DNA of 64,000 bases from Astropecten irregularis (lineage: Eukaryota; Echinodermata; Asteroidea; Paxillosida; Astropectinidae). Below, in pieces: positions 12,601 to 21,578 of the stretch (position 1 is its first letter; every line of letters begins with the position of its first letter). The stretch covers positions 7,814,501 to 7,878,500 of the forward strand of contig OZ020256.1 in the NCBI GenBank assembly GCA_963971285.1. The letters run 5' to 3'. A program made the translations under genes and the position numbers. The notes beneath the pieces were generated by a model, which did no database searches, was not told the origin of the DNA, and saw only the letters and a list, made by a program, of their open reading frames with translations.

Positions 12601-12725
12601 AGGCCCTAACGTTAGGCCTTACGTTATATTTATGGGCCGAAATGTTACAAAAAGTGATATTTTTTTGATATACTAATCTCCCTGTGCTTTGGTTGATACT
12701 TACCTCCTCTCTTTACAACATACAT
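584..12725 (-). CDS. RRM1: Ribonucleoside-diphosphate reductase large subunit, 5' part (four coding exons, runs off left edge)
   Basis: RRM1 is the catalytic and allosteric large subunit of class I ribonucleotide reductase, which reduces NDPs to dNDPs in the cytosol together with RRM2. Four exons on the minus strand (12704-12725, 12032-12120, 1918-2095, 584-684) have GT-AG borders and join in frame to 130 residues. Seen: MYVVKR start, [42 protein letters not shown] and [17 protein letters not shown], all near-identical to animal RRM1. Residues 1 to about 93 form the ATP-cone, which senses ATP/dATP. The Asp matching human D57 is present as D58. The remaining ~660 residues (catalytic barrel and C-terminal Cys pair) lie off the window. 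Introns are 583, 9,936 and 1,233 bp, and the fourth is open to the left. Oddity: KRDG of other animals reads KRGGN here, across the exon 1/2 junction. Confidence 0.96.
764..1137. mobile_element. TTAA-flanked MITE, subfamily B, in RRM1 intron 3
   Basis: It begins TTAAAGGGCATGTACAACAT and ends in the matching inverse TTACCCATGTTGTATA. The interior shares long stretches with the other family members, such as the segments around TTTCTACCATCACCAT and CCCTGTAAGTTATG followed by AAATCTGTGAACATTTCTGT. The right TTAA is eroded. Confidence 0.6.
1446..1588. mobile_element. Small inverted-repeat MITE, GGGCTGGATTTCAC family, copy 1
   Basis: The left end GGATTTCACAAAGCTTTAAG is inverted at the right end as a diverged copy finishing CTTCATGAAG. 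The internal motif GTGATTTGTATTGTGACATC is shared with the next copy. It lies in RRM1 intron 3. Confidence 0.55.
1632..1778. mobile_element. Small inverted-repeat MITE, GGGCTGGATTTCAC family, copy 2
   Basis: This is the same family and orientation as the copy 186 bp away, with left end GGGGCTGATTTCATGAAAC and right end GGTGAAATCAATC. The internal GTGATTTGTATTGTGACATC is retained. Two neighbouring same-strand copies suggest either independent insertion or a local duplication. Confidence 0.55.
1918..2095 (-). CDS. RRM1: RRM1 coding exon 3
   Basis: The 178-nt exon is preceded by acceptor GACAG and followed by donor CTG|GTAAGTA. It encodes [14 protein letters not shown], then [35 protein letters not shown] and [10 protein letters not shown] plus the first base of the next Asp codon. 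This is the most conserved stretch of the ATP-cone and includes the dATP-feedback Asp (human D57). Confidence 0.97.
2322..2486. repeat. Short inverted-repeat element ending in CCTGGAATTAA
   Basis: The left end GGCCTGGAATTAA is inverted at the right end as TTAATTCCAGGC. The interior is rich in AAGGGGCA and AAGGCCA words. There is no clear target duplication and no coding potential. Confidence 0.45.
4074..5162. mobile_element. Non-autonomous hAT-type DNA transposon, 1,089 bp
   Basis: The ends are TAGGGCTGTGC and GCACAGCCCTA. They are flanked by a perfect 8-bp duplication ATCTTTGA (4066-4073 and 5163-5170), the hallmark size for hAT. Sub-terminal regions are also complementary and rich in ACCCGGGTAC. 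No transposase is visible, so it probably moved in trans. The identical target duplication and well-kept ends suggest a fairly recent insertion into RRM1 intron 2. Confidence 0.85.
5641..5998. mobile_element. TTAA-flanked MITE, subfamily A, full-length copy
   Basis: It is bounded by TTAA at 5641-5644 and 5995-5998. Terminal inverted repeats are AGGTAGTATCATACTTTGG on the left and AAGTATGATACTACCT on the right. The body is 350 bp with no coding capacity. A TTAA target is typical of piggyBac-type elements, although TA would also fit at this palindromic junction. It serves as the reference copy for the other A copies in this window. Confidence 0.75.
6404..6498 (-). mobile_element. tRNA-SINE 3' body, reverse orientation, head missing
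   Basis: Read on the minus strand it gives AGTCAATTATCTTTGTTCA, then TCAGTCAGTTTCCCTTGTGG and TTATTTGATGA. This is the non-tRNA body seen in the copies at 19931 and 38024. Its 5' end abuts the head of an opposite-strand copy. Confidence 0.65.
6519..6606 (+). mobile_element. tRNA-derived SINE head, plus strand
   Basis: The tRNA-like region carries an A box (TAGCTCAGTTGGTAGAGCG) and a B box (GGTTCGAATCC), the internal RNA polymerase III promoter. The acceptor arm cannot pair and no clean anticodon arm forms. The same sequence continues into the SINE body CAATTTTGTTATTGTT, so this is a SINE head and not a tRNA gene. Confidence 0.75.
8210..9498. mobile_element. Mutator-like (MULE-type) non-autonomous element, 1,289 bp, long palindromic inverted repeats
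   Basis: It is flanked by a perfect 9-bp duplication GGATGGTAC (8201-8209 and 9499-9507). The ends are TAGACTTGGGGCCAAG and its inverse. The inverted repeats span about 150 bp each (roughly 8210-8365 and 9346-9498), and each contains an inner palindrome around CTCTCGCGAAACCGCG / CATGGCTA. A 9-bp duplication with long inverted repeats is characteristic of Mutator-like elements. No transposase is seen. A LINE-like 3' tail is nested inside. A 155-bp relative lies at 54788-54942. Confidence 0.8.
8982..9066 (-). mobile_element. LINE-like 3' tail nested in the MULE-type element
   Basis: On the minus strand it runs GGGACCCATGGGAGATCAGT, ACTTTGTAAGCACTGAATGG, GACACCCAGTCTAAAG, and then an AAATAAAAT-type tail (8982-8996). 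Short A-rich tandem tails after a 3' UTR are typical of CR1/L2-like LINEs. No reading frame remains, so the class is tentative. Confidence 0.4.
11366..11471. repeat. 106-bp hairpin element with 23-bp arms
   Basis: The arm TGATGACTGTTGCATGAAA (11370-11388) is inverted at 11449-11467. The arms extend to 23 bp (11366-11388 and 11449-11471) with two mismatches. It may be a tiny MITE, or the RNA could fold as a hairpin within the RRM1 pre-mRNA. It lies in intron 2. Confidence 0.5.
11633..11657. repeat. Perfect 25-nt palindrome AAAAGTCACAGA / TCTGTGACTTTT
   Basis: There are two perfect 12-bp arms around one central base in RRM1 intron 2. The function is unknown. It could be a protein-binding palindrome or a remnant of a transposon end. 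Confidence 0.5.
12032..12120 (-). CDS. RRM1: RRM1 coding exon 2
   Basis: The 89-nt exon has acceptor TTTGCAG and donor GCG|GTAAGT. It encodes the second half of a split Gly and then [19 protein letters not shown] and [10 protein letters not shown], the first half of the ATP-cone. It ends in phase 0. Confidence 0.95.
12282..12494. mobile_element. PIF/Harbinger-type MITE, 213 bp, in RRM1 intron 1
   Basis: It is flanked by the 3-bp duplication TAA (12279-12281 and 12495-12497). The inverted ends are GTGTAGTTTACGCCACCC and GGGTGGCGTAAACTACAC, continuing into ATATTATTTTCAGTATTTAT and its inverse, for about 40 bp each. TAA/TTA targets are typical of PIF/Harbinger. No coding capacity. Confidence 0.75.
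12704..12725 (-). CDS. RRM1: RRM1 coding exon 1 (start codon exon)
   Basis: The 22-nt coding part is ATG followed by six codons and one base, MYVVKRG plus a split codon. The donor reads GAG|GTAAGT. This start is chosen because MYVVKR matches the conserved RRM1 N terminus (human MHVIKR) and the phase fits exon 2. The one-base overhang completes a Gly codon with exon 2. Confidence 0.9.
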
Positions 12726-12950
12726 GTTGAATAATTACTGCTTAGAAGAGAAAGAAAGAACGCAAACTCTTAGGACGATTGCTCTCGACGTTGTTCACCC
12801 AGCGGAGGTCTCGAATCTAGCGCCAAAAATCGGCAGTCAGCTCAGTAAAAGAGAGGCAAAATGTACACAGCTGACACCGTGACACTGATCATGTGGTTTA
12901 TTAGAACCAATCAAATTACACGAGCCAGTCACAGCTGATGAATATTAATC
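12726..12950 (-). promoter_or_regulatory. RRM1: Putative RRM1 promoter with E2F site and CCAAT box
   Basis: On the gene's sense strand an E2F-type site TTTGGCGC lies at 12820-12827, about 95 bp upstream of the ATG. A CCAAT box (CCAAT on the plus strand) lies at 12907-12911, about 180 bp upstream. No TATA box stands out. E2F and CCAAT/NF-Y control is established for S-phase genes, including ribonucleotide reductase subunits. The transcription start and any upstream non-coding exon are unknown, so the assignment is inferred from motif and position. Confidence 0.5.
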
Positions 12951-12954
12951 ATTG

Positions 12955-13081
12955 AGTGCGTTCGTCTAGCTTCCACGAGTCGCCACTAGTCAACCTCGTC
13001 ATCACCCTCTCGTTTGTTCTGTGCAGTATACACGACCACTCACAGGTCAGTGCTGCCCCATGTAAGCTAAACGAACGCACC
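12955..13081. mobile_element. GTGCGTTCG MITE, copy upstream of RRM1
   Basis: The ends are GTGCGTTCGTCTAGCTTCCA and AAGCTAAACGAACGCACC. The same ends, length (127 bp) and interior (GCAGTATACACGACCA) recur at 61267-61393. It starts about 230 bp upstream of the RRM1 start codon, so it may lie in or near the promoter. No clear target duplication remains. Confidence 0.65.
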
Positions 13082-13554
13082 TTTTGACAAAAGACCTCGC
13101 TGGTAAACTGTAGATTATATATAGCAATTTGCTGTAGGCGTCTACCAGGGAGAAAAAGTCTCGCGCGCGCGCGCCATTCAACTATTATTACAATGTTTAC
13201 AAAGCAGGGCATTTCCGATGGGACTATAGCGGTCACTAATTCTAACAGTAGGGGCCCATTTTATGTCATTACTCCATTGTTCGAATGGAATAGGGCCTGT
13301 CCTTTGTGGTTAGATTATTTCCTAGCATGGTGAGATTCCGTCCGGCTTAAATGCACTTGCTAAGTCACGGTGACTACCTCAATCCTGCTTAAAAGGTGAC
13401 TAAAATTTTGCTTTTCCGCTTCTTTCCCACTCTAGGCTTCATGATTGTACCCGTCGGACATGGCGGGCGACTCGCGCGGGCAATGTAAGAGCATTTCAGG
13501 ATTTTCACCGTGCATCTTAATTAATAAAATTCAAGTTGTTATAACTAGTATATA
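13082..13554. other. Intergenic, nothing recognised
   Basis: There is no coding exon, RNA gene or repeat boundary that I can support. A CG dinucleotide run occurs at 13162-13172. Confidence 0.6.
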
Positions 13555-13970
13555 ATACATGATTGGTAAAGGTGTCCGAACGGCCCTCAAACTTTGCCTG
13601 ATCCAGTCTGTACATGAAATGATACAACAGTGAACAGTGAGCTCAATCGGACATCTGAGTCACGAGAAAACAGCGAAAACCCGACTCAATTGTGCTTATA
13701 AAACTTAAAGAATGGTAGTTGATCTCGGCACAAGATCAAAACTTTTTTCGGTCGTCGTTTTGCTATTTTCTGGATAAATATTCTTCATATCCTGAAAGTT
13801 ATACGTAAATTTGTGAACATTTCTGTTTGGGTATGTTACCAATCCTGTATAAATTACGTGTCTGAATCGTGTGGAATTGAAAATTCTTGAGAAATTCTGA
13901 CCGAGGTACCGAGACCCATGATAATTTCTCAGTGATTGAGAGTTTTTTAGCGTCGCGTGTTCCTGTAATT
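13555..13970. mobile_element. TTAA-family MITE, subfamily B, with extended shared flank
   Basis: It opens with CATGATTGGTAAAGGTG and closes with the inverse GTATGTTACCAATCCTGTA at about 13857. It shares the interior with the copies at 17330 and 49590. A further segment (13880-13970, ending GATTGAGAGTTTTTTAGC) recurs after the 17330 copy, so the repeated unit is larger than the MITE alone. Confidence 0.5.
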
Positions 13971-14336
13971 TAAGTTCCCTCAGTATATAGCAAGATATGA
14001 CACTGCATTATTTTCTCACATAATCACGACAAAATGTAAATCAATTCAATCATTCCAGCTGCTTGCAGACACTGGGCCCACTCGAACACGTTTTAGGTGA
14101 TCCTTGCAAGTTGGATGTGGCATGAACCGTACAGCAGAATTATATATCCACAGGTTGTCCGTGTGCGAGGTGTATTAGCCCAGAAGGATAGAAATACACC
14201 AATTAAGTTTTCTTTGGGAGGTAGTAGAACAGTTGATTAAATTACAATTTGTCGACATTTTATGTTCAAGTCTCCCAAACAAAAGTTTCGAAACAGCTAG
14301 TAGTTTCGGTTTTTTCCTATAATTTCATTATCTCCA

Positions 14337-14690
14337 TCAGGTAATATCATACTTATCATATGTTTTTGTCAAAGAAATGCAGATTCTTGGGCATAATTAG
14401 CAAGGAAGATACAGTAACAGTAATCTGTGAAAGTTTCAGTCCAAAACGGTGCCTACTTTTTGCCAGGAAACAATGAAAAACGGCCACATTATTTCTTATT
14501 AAGTATTTTCTCCTTTTTTTATGTTTAAAAGATCACACATAAATTTGGCCACTGGTTTTACTCTTTTCTGGATAAATACAGCATTTCTGGCAGAATGTTT
14601 TAACGGTATGTTTCTACCATCACCATCTTCATACCCTGTAAGTTATAGGTAAATCTGTGAAGATGTATGTTTCGGTGTGATACCAAAATA
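14337..14690. mobile_element. TTAA-family MITE, subfamily A, reverse orientation
   Basis: It begins AGGTAATATCATACTTATCA. The interior matches the reverse complement of the 5645-5994 body, for example GTCAAAGAAATGCAGATTCT, TTTCTACCATCACCATCTTC and ATACCCTGTAAGTTATAGG. The right end is eroded. Confidence 0.6.
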
Positions 14691-15059
14691 GAAGCTTTGA
14701 ACGCATAATTATTTGCAATCTATAGATTGACTGGTTGTCCAGTATAATTATATTTTTTTATGTGCACTCACAAGCACTGAGTAAGCTCATCCACGTCGGT
14801 GAAGGACAAGCCTAATTTGCTTATTATGAATTTCAAGCGCCTGAGATACGTGTGAAGTTGGAGCCTTTCTTCAGTTCGTAATGTGACCCAATCACGGTTT
14901 CGTTCCGTGGGCCTTCGACTCCACTGTTCGACTCTGACACAGATACGCCTTGCTTTTCAAAGACGCGCGAGGGCGCTGTTACTTTTTGTCATAGAGTAGG
15001 CTAAGGCCGTGTCCGAACGGGCTTCCACTGGCTACCATAGCTACAGCTAGGCTATGTTA

Positions 15060-15415
15060 AGGTGACCATATTGAGATGATCCGGGGACAGTGATCCGTGT
15101 CCTGGGGAAAGGGGTATAATTTTGAAAAATGTTTGAATCCAGATGGTGCCTACATGCAAAATGGTGGCATCTATGGACATCTTGTCCAGTTGACATGAGT
15201 GGGTTACATACTTACATGAGTACGAGTAGTCTCATCATGACTTCTCTGAAGAATGGATCTTCTTCAGCACAGCATTTTGTGTTCTTCAGCTTTTTTTATT
15301 TAGGACAATTAAAATTTTCAGGGGTATTTCGTCGAATCGGGGAAATTTTCGGGGACAATTTTTCATCGGGGACGGCACTGTCAAATCGGGGACTGTCCCC
15401 GAAAATCGGGGACAG
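15060..15415. repeat. CGGGGAC-rich repeat fragment
   Basis: GGTGACCATATTGAG at the left and multiple CGGGGAC words at the right (a palindrome CGGGGACTGTCCCCG near 15390) suggest a decayed inverted-repeat element. The outer ends no longer match clearly and there is no coding capacity. From 15430 to 16027 I see nothing. Confidence 0.3.
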
Positions 15416-16027
15416 ACATCGCTATGTCTATTGTAAGTTGATGTATCCACGTATTTCCAATGGGGCGAAGACCTAGTCCTAGCTCTAGGCAACATATTCG
15501 GATGCAACCTTAAATTTCAATTTACTAGTATGCTTTTTGTTTTTGGTTGATGAAGTCTTGCTTCCAAGACCTTCGTTGTTGTTTTTCCCGACTAATAGAG
15601 CGCCCCCGTGCGGCGGAAATGGAGAGAATTCTGTCGGACTTCTGGGTGCAACCCAAATAGGCCCAAATCAGTCCGCAGAGCTCATTAATTTTCTGTATAC
15701 CCTCAACATCTTTTCTCTTAAAGCGTCTGGTGAGCCCTACGGTCAATTCGGCCGTTTTAGGGGTATTTTTCTTTGAATGTACTTTTCGGCAAAAAGTCAT
15801 CGGTTAACCTATAGAAAATTGAAAAGAAAATGAAAATTGAAGTTTTCACCTTTATTTTGCCGTATTGGTCGATTGCCTCAGAAACTTGTGAGTATTTTTA
15901 ATATATTTTTTTAATTGGCCATTTTGCGTGGGAGCCTATGGGAATTTATTTAGTGGTCTGCACCCTTCTGGACTGCCACGAAGGTCTTGAATATCTTGTA
16001 AAGCGATGTTTAACGATGTCTTTATTA

Positions 16028-16380
16028 TGTGGATCGGTTTGCGGAAAAACCATGTAATAATCGTTCGTACTTCGCACTTCGCACTGTTGTCACCATGCAA
16101 GCCTCAAATCTTTCTTGAAATCGCTTTACGGAGACCACATAGGTCAAACAGTTCCAACGATTAAAAAGCAGACGTTGTAAACCGATTAACACCTTGCCCT
16201 TCATGAATAGATGCAGGGCGGATAACAATAAGGACCTCACATCCCTCATTTCAATGTCTCCTGATGAGGACTAGAGCAGCTAGTCGAAACGTTGAGACCT
16301 TAACTTGCGAGAAGTGCGAACGATATAGAAGTGCGAAGTACGAACGATTATTACATAGTGTTTCCGCAAACCGATCCACA
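16028..16380. mobile_element. Mariner-like MITE with TA target, copy 1
   Basis: It is flanked by TA on both sides. The ends are TGTGGATCGGTTTGCGGAAA and its inverse, continuing for about 40 bp into AACGATTATTACAT / ATGTAATAATCGTT. The same ends occur at 46888-47215. An interior motif (16256-16298) resembles the CTGATGAG...CGAAAC block common near retroelement 3' ends. There is no transposase. Confidence 0.75.
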
Positions 16381-16646
16381 TACCAATAATTATCACCATG
16401 CAAAGCCTCAAATCTTTATTTCTTTATTTTTCGTTGAATTTCTCTTAGGGTTCCAAGGGATCCAATCAGCAAGTGAGTTTCAACTCGCATGAATTATTCA
16501 TAGCAGAAAAACATACGGTTGACGTCATAATTGTGTTTATGCAGAAAAAGATAACCTCCTTGCACTGAAACTGCACTTCATATCATGTCACTACGTCAAC
16601 ATATTCTTGAAAACTTTTCGGGAAAAAGATTTGAGGACAGGAGCCA

Positions 16647-16887
16647 GGGGCCAATTTCATAAAACTGTTAAGCACAAAAATTTGCTAAGCATGACATTTG
16701 TGTCTTAATCAAAACAGGGTTAACAACCAAATGCCCACGTGTTGTGTATCACTTGTGATTGTTCTTTGGCTGTTGTTCGCTGACCATGAATATCAAACGG
16801 AATTTTCAAGGGTGGTTTGTTTTATTGGGCGAGATATTTTTGTGCTAAGCAAATTTTTGTGCTTAACAATTTTATGAAATTGGCCCC
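16647..16887. mobile_element. MITE, GGGGCCAATTTCAT family, copy 2
   Basis: About 40-bp inverted ends: GGGGCCAATTTCATAAAACT on the left and TTTTATGAAATTGGCCCC on the right, with AGCACAAAAATTTGCT and AGCAAATTTTTGTGCT just inside. It is 241 bp and better preserved than the copy at 108-360. Confidence 0.75.
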
Positions 16888-17329
16888 AGATCAACGGATC
16901 GGAGCCCGTGTGCAATATCATGAAGCAAGGAACAATGTACGAGCTCCATGTATGGACGTGCTGTCGGCATGACCTCAACGCGGTCGTGCATTTTGTGTAA
17001 AGCAGTTAATTTCTTGCACAAATTACATTTTTCACTTAGACATAGTTAATCTCAGGAAATTATCATTAGTTCAAGAGGTTTCAATAATCACAAATTTACA
17101 GCCTCAAGAGGCAGAAATGGCCCTTGTGCGACATCTGCCACCCTCAAGGACAAACCGTGTCATTGAAAATGATTTCATGTTCTCGAAATAATTTCGTTTT
17201 CTCAAAGTGATTTTGTATTCTGGAAATCATTTTGTCCTCAAAACCATTCCGTGTCCTCCAAAATCATTATAATGTCACATGCCTTTTTAAAAGAATGAAG
17301 ACCAAAATGGTTTTGAACTTACGAGACCA

Positions 17330-17640
17330 AAACTGTTTTCCATCTTTGTTTTACTAATTTCTGGACAACACCAAGTTCAGGCGGAAATACTTCAAGGGTA
17401 TGTTTCTACCCAGCACCATCTTCATATCCTGAAAGTTATACGTAAATGTGTGAACATTTCTGTTTGGTATGTTACCAATCCTGTAATCTTACCAACGTGT
17501 AATCGTGTGAAAGTACACTAATGCTTGTGAGTGACCCACGTCCCTGGGGAATCCTTGAGAGATTTTGACAGCCGAGGTCCAGACCCATAAGAGAATTTCT
17601 CAATGGTTGAGAGTTTTTTAGCATCGTGTGTAAAAGGCCT
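17330..17640. mobile_element. TTAA-family MITE, subfamily B, partial, with extended flank
   Basis: It shares CATCTTCATATCCTGAAAG, then TTATACGTAAATGTGTGAAC and TGTTACCAATCCTGTA with the 13555 copy. The following block (17550-17630), ending GGTTGAGAGTTTTTTAGCAT, is also shared. The left end is not clear. Confidence 0.45.
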
Positions 17641-19002
17641 TAATACGTTGAAATCAAATCTCATTAAAGATTTGCAGTAATGGCAAATTCCCCTTTCCGA
17701 CCATCATGTTTATTCCAGTCCCAAACTATTCCTTGTAAGGCATGACCTTATACAATCTTTGTGAGGTGTTAATGGAATACCTAGAGATCCGTTGGTGATC
17801 ACCTTGGCTTAATGTACACCCGCCCGAGAGTGCATCCATCAGGCCTGGCCCTACACTATCTGAACGTATACTCCAATCATCTCTCTCTATAATGTTCTAC
17901 TTCTAGGGATTGCCGATTTTGTATACTACCCGATGAATTTAACATAATTCACTACCGTATAACACGTGATTATACCATAGAGTAGGTCTCTTCCTTACTC
18001 TATGATTATACATACTTGGTATTCTTCATCCATGCACAAGCCAACCCAACCCGTGGTACGTTTTAAAGTCCTTTCTATGCGCATGCGCCGGCTGGGCAAA
18101 TTATATTAAATATGACTGTCAGGGCCACCCAAACACTTTTCACTATGCGTGGAAATAAAACAAAATGAAACTTATAAACAAGAACAAACAAACAAACAAA
18201 CAAACACCCCCAAAAAAACACAAACAAATACCTGTAAAACCCAACCCCGAGGTCGTGGACCGGACGGAAATATTTGAAGATTGGGTATGCAGTATTTCCC
18301 GAGGGAGGCATGATTCTATATGCACCTCAGGCGATATGTAGCGCTGTTTTTATAATGATGCCGCACAAATTCAATAACCCATCTCATTTACAAGCTAAAA
18401 CCTTACTAAGTCAATAAGCTCAAGTTGTAGTGCCCGATATTTGAGAACGACGTTTCATTTTTATGCAAGCACGACGGCTGGCGCATGGGTTATATAGATA
18501 TCTCGGAAGGAAATGAAAGTTTGATGATGATCATGCTCAGAACCCAAATCGATCTGTTTATAGGTGTCTTCTGCACGTTTGCTCTTGGCCATCTGGAATG
18601 ATTTCACTGCTTAATGAAGCTACAGTAAATCGCTTTTGCCGACCTATAGTTAGCTCGACCTTTTTATATTGAAAGCGCCGTGTGGGTGTCGGGTAAAATA
18701 ATGATATTTGAGTTTAACCTGTCAGATCGAATTAAGGAGAGACGGCATCATATCGCGCATCAACTGACACTGATCGAATCACGTGGTATTAAGATAGGAT
18801 TTCGGCTTAAATCATCATCTTTTTGAAGTCTCCTTAATCGAAGACTTTCAACACCGCGAATTCTTGCCGTATACATGACTATATACTTAACATGTTTTTC
18901 TATATATTTGGGATACATTTCCAGCTAAGAGATATTCTGTACTATTGTGCAGTATCTGACCTGTCTGTTGTTGTTTTGTTTTATGATTATTTATTTGGCT
19001 TT
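17641..19002. other. Intergenic, no gene recognised
   Basis: It contains a CAAA-type simple repeat at 18184-18207. Nothing else is supported. Confidence 0.6.
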
Positions 19003-19423
19003 GAATGAAGGAGATTCCCGGTGGTGCTACTTTGTTCATCATCATTGCTTTGACATTGAAGATGTTCCATTTCAAGTCCATACTATTTAGATTACTTGAA
19101 AGTGTCTGTAGTTTTAGATGTAACCTGTGCAAAGGTGACCACATGTACCTGGATAAATATAACTGAAACTACAGAATCGATATGTAAGTCAACTAAGCTT
19201 GTCGAATAATACGGTGCCTGTACCATCAATTTGACCTGCTCATTGGACCACGTCGGGGAAGTAGAGAAACATTCAATAATTATTTGCTTGAAATGCTAAC
19301 AGCAGATGTATAGTCAGGGGTAGTCTACAAGGAGTCTGAATAAAGCGAGGTCAGGGATAGCAGTCGTTTGATTTCATTAAAAGATGATTGAACAAAGTAG
19401 CACCACGGGAATCTCATTCATTC
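19003..19423. mobile_element. MITE with AGATTCCCGGTGGTGCTACT ends
   Basis: The left arm (19003-19040, containing GAGATTCCCGGTGGTGCTAC) is inverted with small indels at 19383-19423. The 421-bp element has no coding capacity and its target duplication is unclear. Confidence 0.55.
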
Positions 19424-19930
19424 ACTATTGAAAAAAAAAGATTTACACTGAATAAGCTCTTCATAAAAGTCGGTTAAAAATACATATAGATTTATAGGCC
19501 CTGCAACATTTTGAATACGGCCTATACATCAATGTAATGTATGGTGTATCAATATATCATTCCTTTATTATGAAACCAGCTTACCTTGACGTTTTCCATC
19601 ATGCCCTTTTCAGCGTCCTACTTGACTGGTGTCGGCGGATTAAAATTGCATGTTCTAATCAGAAATTGAACCTTAAGGAGGTTCATCCCGTTCCGCTTGC
19701 CTGACTAGACAAAATCTCCAATCGTGTTAGAGCCACCACTCCTAGGGGCCATTGACACATTAGAAGTGACTAGTGTAATTAGCCTACAAACTTAAAGTCT
19801 TGATTATGAGGATAACTCATTGTGACAGATATGAGATAGGGTGTTCATGTACAAATGATGTATGGCAGTGCCAGCTGAGCCCATGACAGGGAGAGTGAAG
19901 TATTTAACTCTTTTTTTATATGATGAATAT

Positions 19931-20130
19931 ACCGTACCGTATCCAGGAGGTCGCTGGTTCGAATCGGGCCTAGGGCCTATGTGATAGACACACTCGCCGT
20001 TCGAACGTAGTGTTTGGCACGGAGTAGAACAATTTACTTATACTATAGTTCGAATCCCACTCCAGTCAATTTTTCTTTGTTCACCTTTCAATGACTTAAA
20101 ATTCAGTCAGTTTCCCTTGTGGTTATTTGA
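19931..20130 (+). mobile_element. tRNA-derived SINE split by an ~85-bp insertion
   Basis: The head fragment (GGTCGCTGGTTCGAATC, to about 19965) is interrupted. It resumes at 20047 with GTTCGAATCCCACTCCAG, followed by the body CAATTTTTCTTTGTTCACC and TCAGTCAGTTTCCCTTGTGG. The inserted segment is bounded by a repeated GTTCGAATC, like a 9-bp target duplication. Confidence 0.6.
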
Positions 20131-21092
20131 TGATTGTGTTCTTCTTTTTTTAAATATTTACATTTAGAATAATGTCTAAGGAAGTTGAAGATTTTATTTG
20201 AAATTCAACTATGTCTACAGTTCAGACACGTTGGTCCTCCAACAGTTGGCTGAACGTGTCCACAATATACGACGTTAAGTTACTCAAGACTCTATAAAAA
20301 AAACGAGCAATGTTTCGCATGTGGGACAACAGGGATTATACTGTTTGTGTGGCGGGTGAGTCAGAATAAGCATGGCGAATGTTCGGAACAGAAATAAACA
20401 TGCCATACCACCGTACCCATGCAAGAATTGAATATTACACGAAAATTTCCAGGACGTTAAGAACCATCCTTTTGTCAAACAGCATCGAAACCAATCACAC
20501 GGGACAGATAAAACTTTGGCACCCTTCAATCGCGTATACAGGGAAAAATCTCCAATTTGTAAAACATGATTTTGAAGCCCCAGAAAATTTCTCCAGGGCA
20601 AGGATTACTAAGGCCATGGAACTGATAGAATGACCCAGTTGAATGATTTGACATACAAAGAATAAAAGAATAAATAAAGAATAATAAATAAAAATCCCAC
20701 CCATTTGCACATTTTGAACACTGACTTGAGTAATATTTCGGTTGACCTAGTTCTTATTTGTCATACAAATTTATCAGAGTGAAGATTCCAGTTCACACAT
20801 GAATGGTGCGTAATATTTGGAAAGCATGACCTCGTTGCCACGGAAACGACAATGGATTTTTAATTGATTGGAAACTAAAGCAACCTGTGTAAATTTTGTT
20901 TTTCGCCAGACTTTCACTCCATAATATCGCATTATTATAACATTATAGTACTTGTGCTTATGAATAGGCCTATACAACAATTGCACATCTATTATTATTA
21001 TTAGCCATGCCACGCATAGCAACCCACGTGCACCGTTGTCGAGGAAATAAAAGTTATTTTACTTTCAGTAAAATTCATTTCCAATTATTTGT

Positions 21093-21367
21093 GGGGTGCT
21101 GTGGCCTAGTGGTCTGAATTCAAAGTCTTGTGGTCAATCTACATATTGTGGGTTCGAATCCAGCCATAGGCTAGTGGTGCTTGCGTCCTTTGGCAAGACG
21201 CTTTGTCAAAATTAATGTTGCTCCTCTTCACCCAATGCAGATATGGCTTTGAGGTTTAATTAGCCTCTGTGCACTAAATATGGTAGCCGGGGATGTATAC
21301 TCCCCAGGGAGTTGAGATGGTTTCAGGAATGTAAATTATGGTCCGATGACCATGGATAATAATAATG
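21093..21367 (+). mobile_element. tRNA-derived SINE, second family, near full length
   Basis: The head has an A-box-like TGGCCTAGTGGTCTGA and a B box GGTTCGAATCC. A conserved central block follows, TCCTTTGGCAAGACGCTT, recalling the shared central domains of animal SINE superfamilies, and then a tail ending in AATAATAATAA. Length is about 275 bp. The central-domain assignment is from memory and should be treated as tentative. Confidence 0.65.
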
Positions 21368-21433
21368 TACTTGCGCAATAATACTATTGCAGCTACTATT
21401 CATATAGTAGCTGCTCTGTATTAATGTGTTTTA

Positions 21434-21578
21434 TCTTTCTAATGTCTACATTAGGGAGACACTTTTTACGGAAAAAACCTATGTTAAGGTGACAGACCCC
21501 ATTAGGGCAACAATTTGGTGGTCTGAACTCAAAGTCTTGTGGTCAATCTACATATTGTGGGTTCGAATACAGCCATGG
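21434..21578 (+). repeat. Repeat fragment joined to a partial second-family SINE
   Basis: The first part, ATTAGGGAGACACTTTTTAC to about 21512, recurs at 37700-37790. It is then fused to a SINE head fragment TGGTCTGAACTCAAAGTCTT up to the B box (GGTTCGAATAC, one base off). It is a composite of two repeats. Confidence 0.5.
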
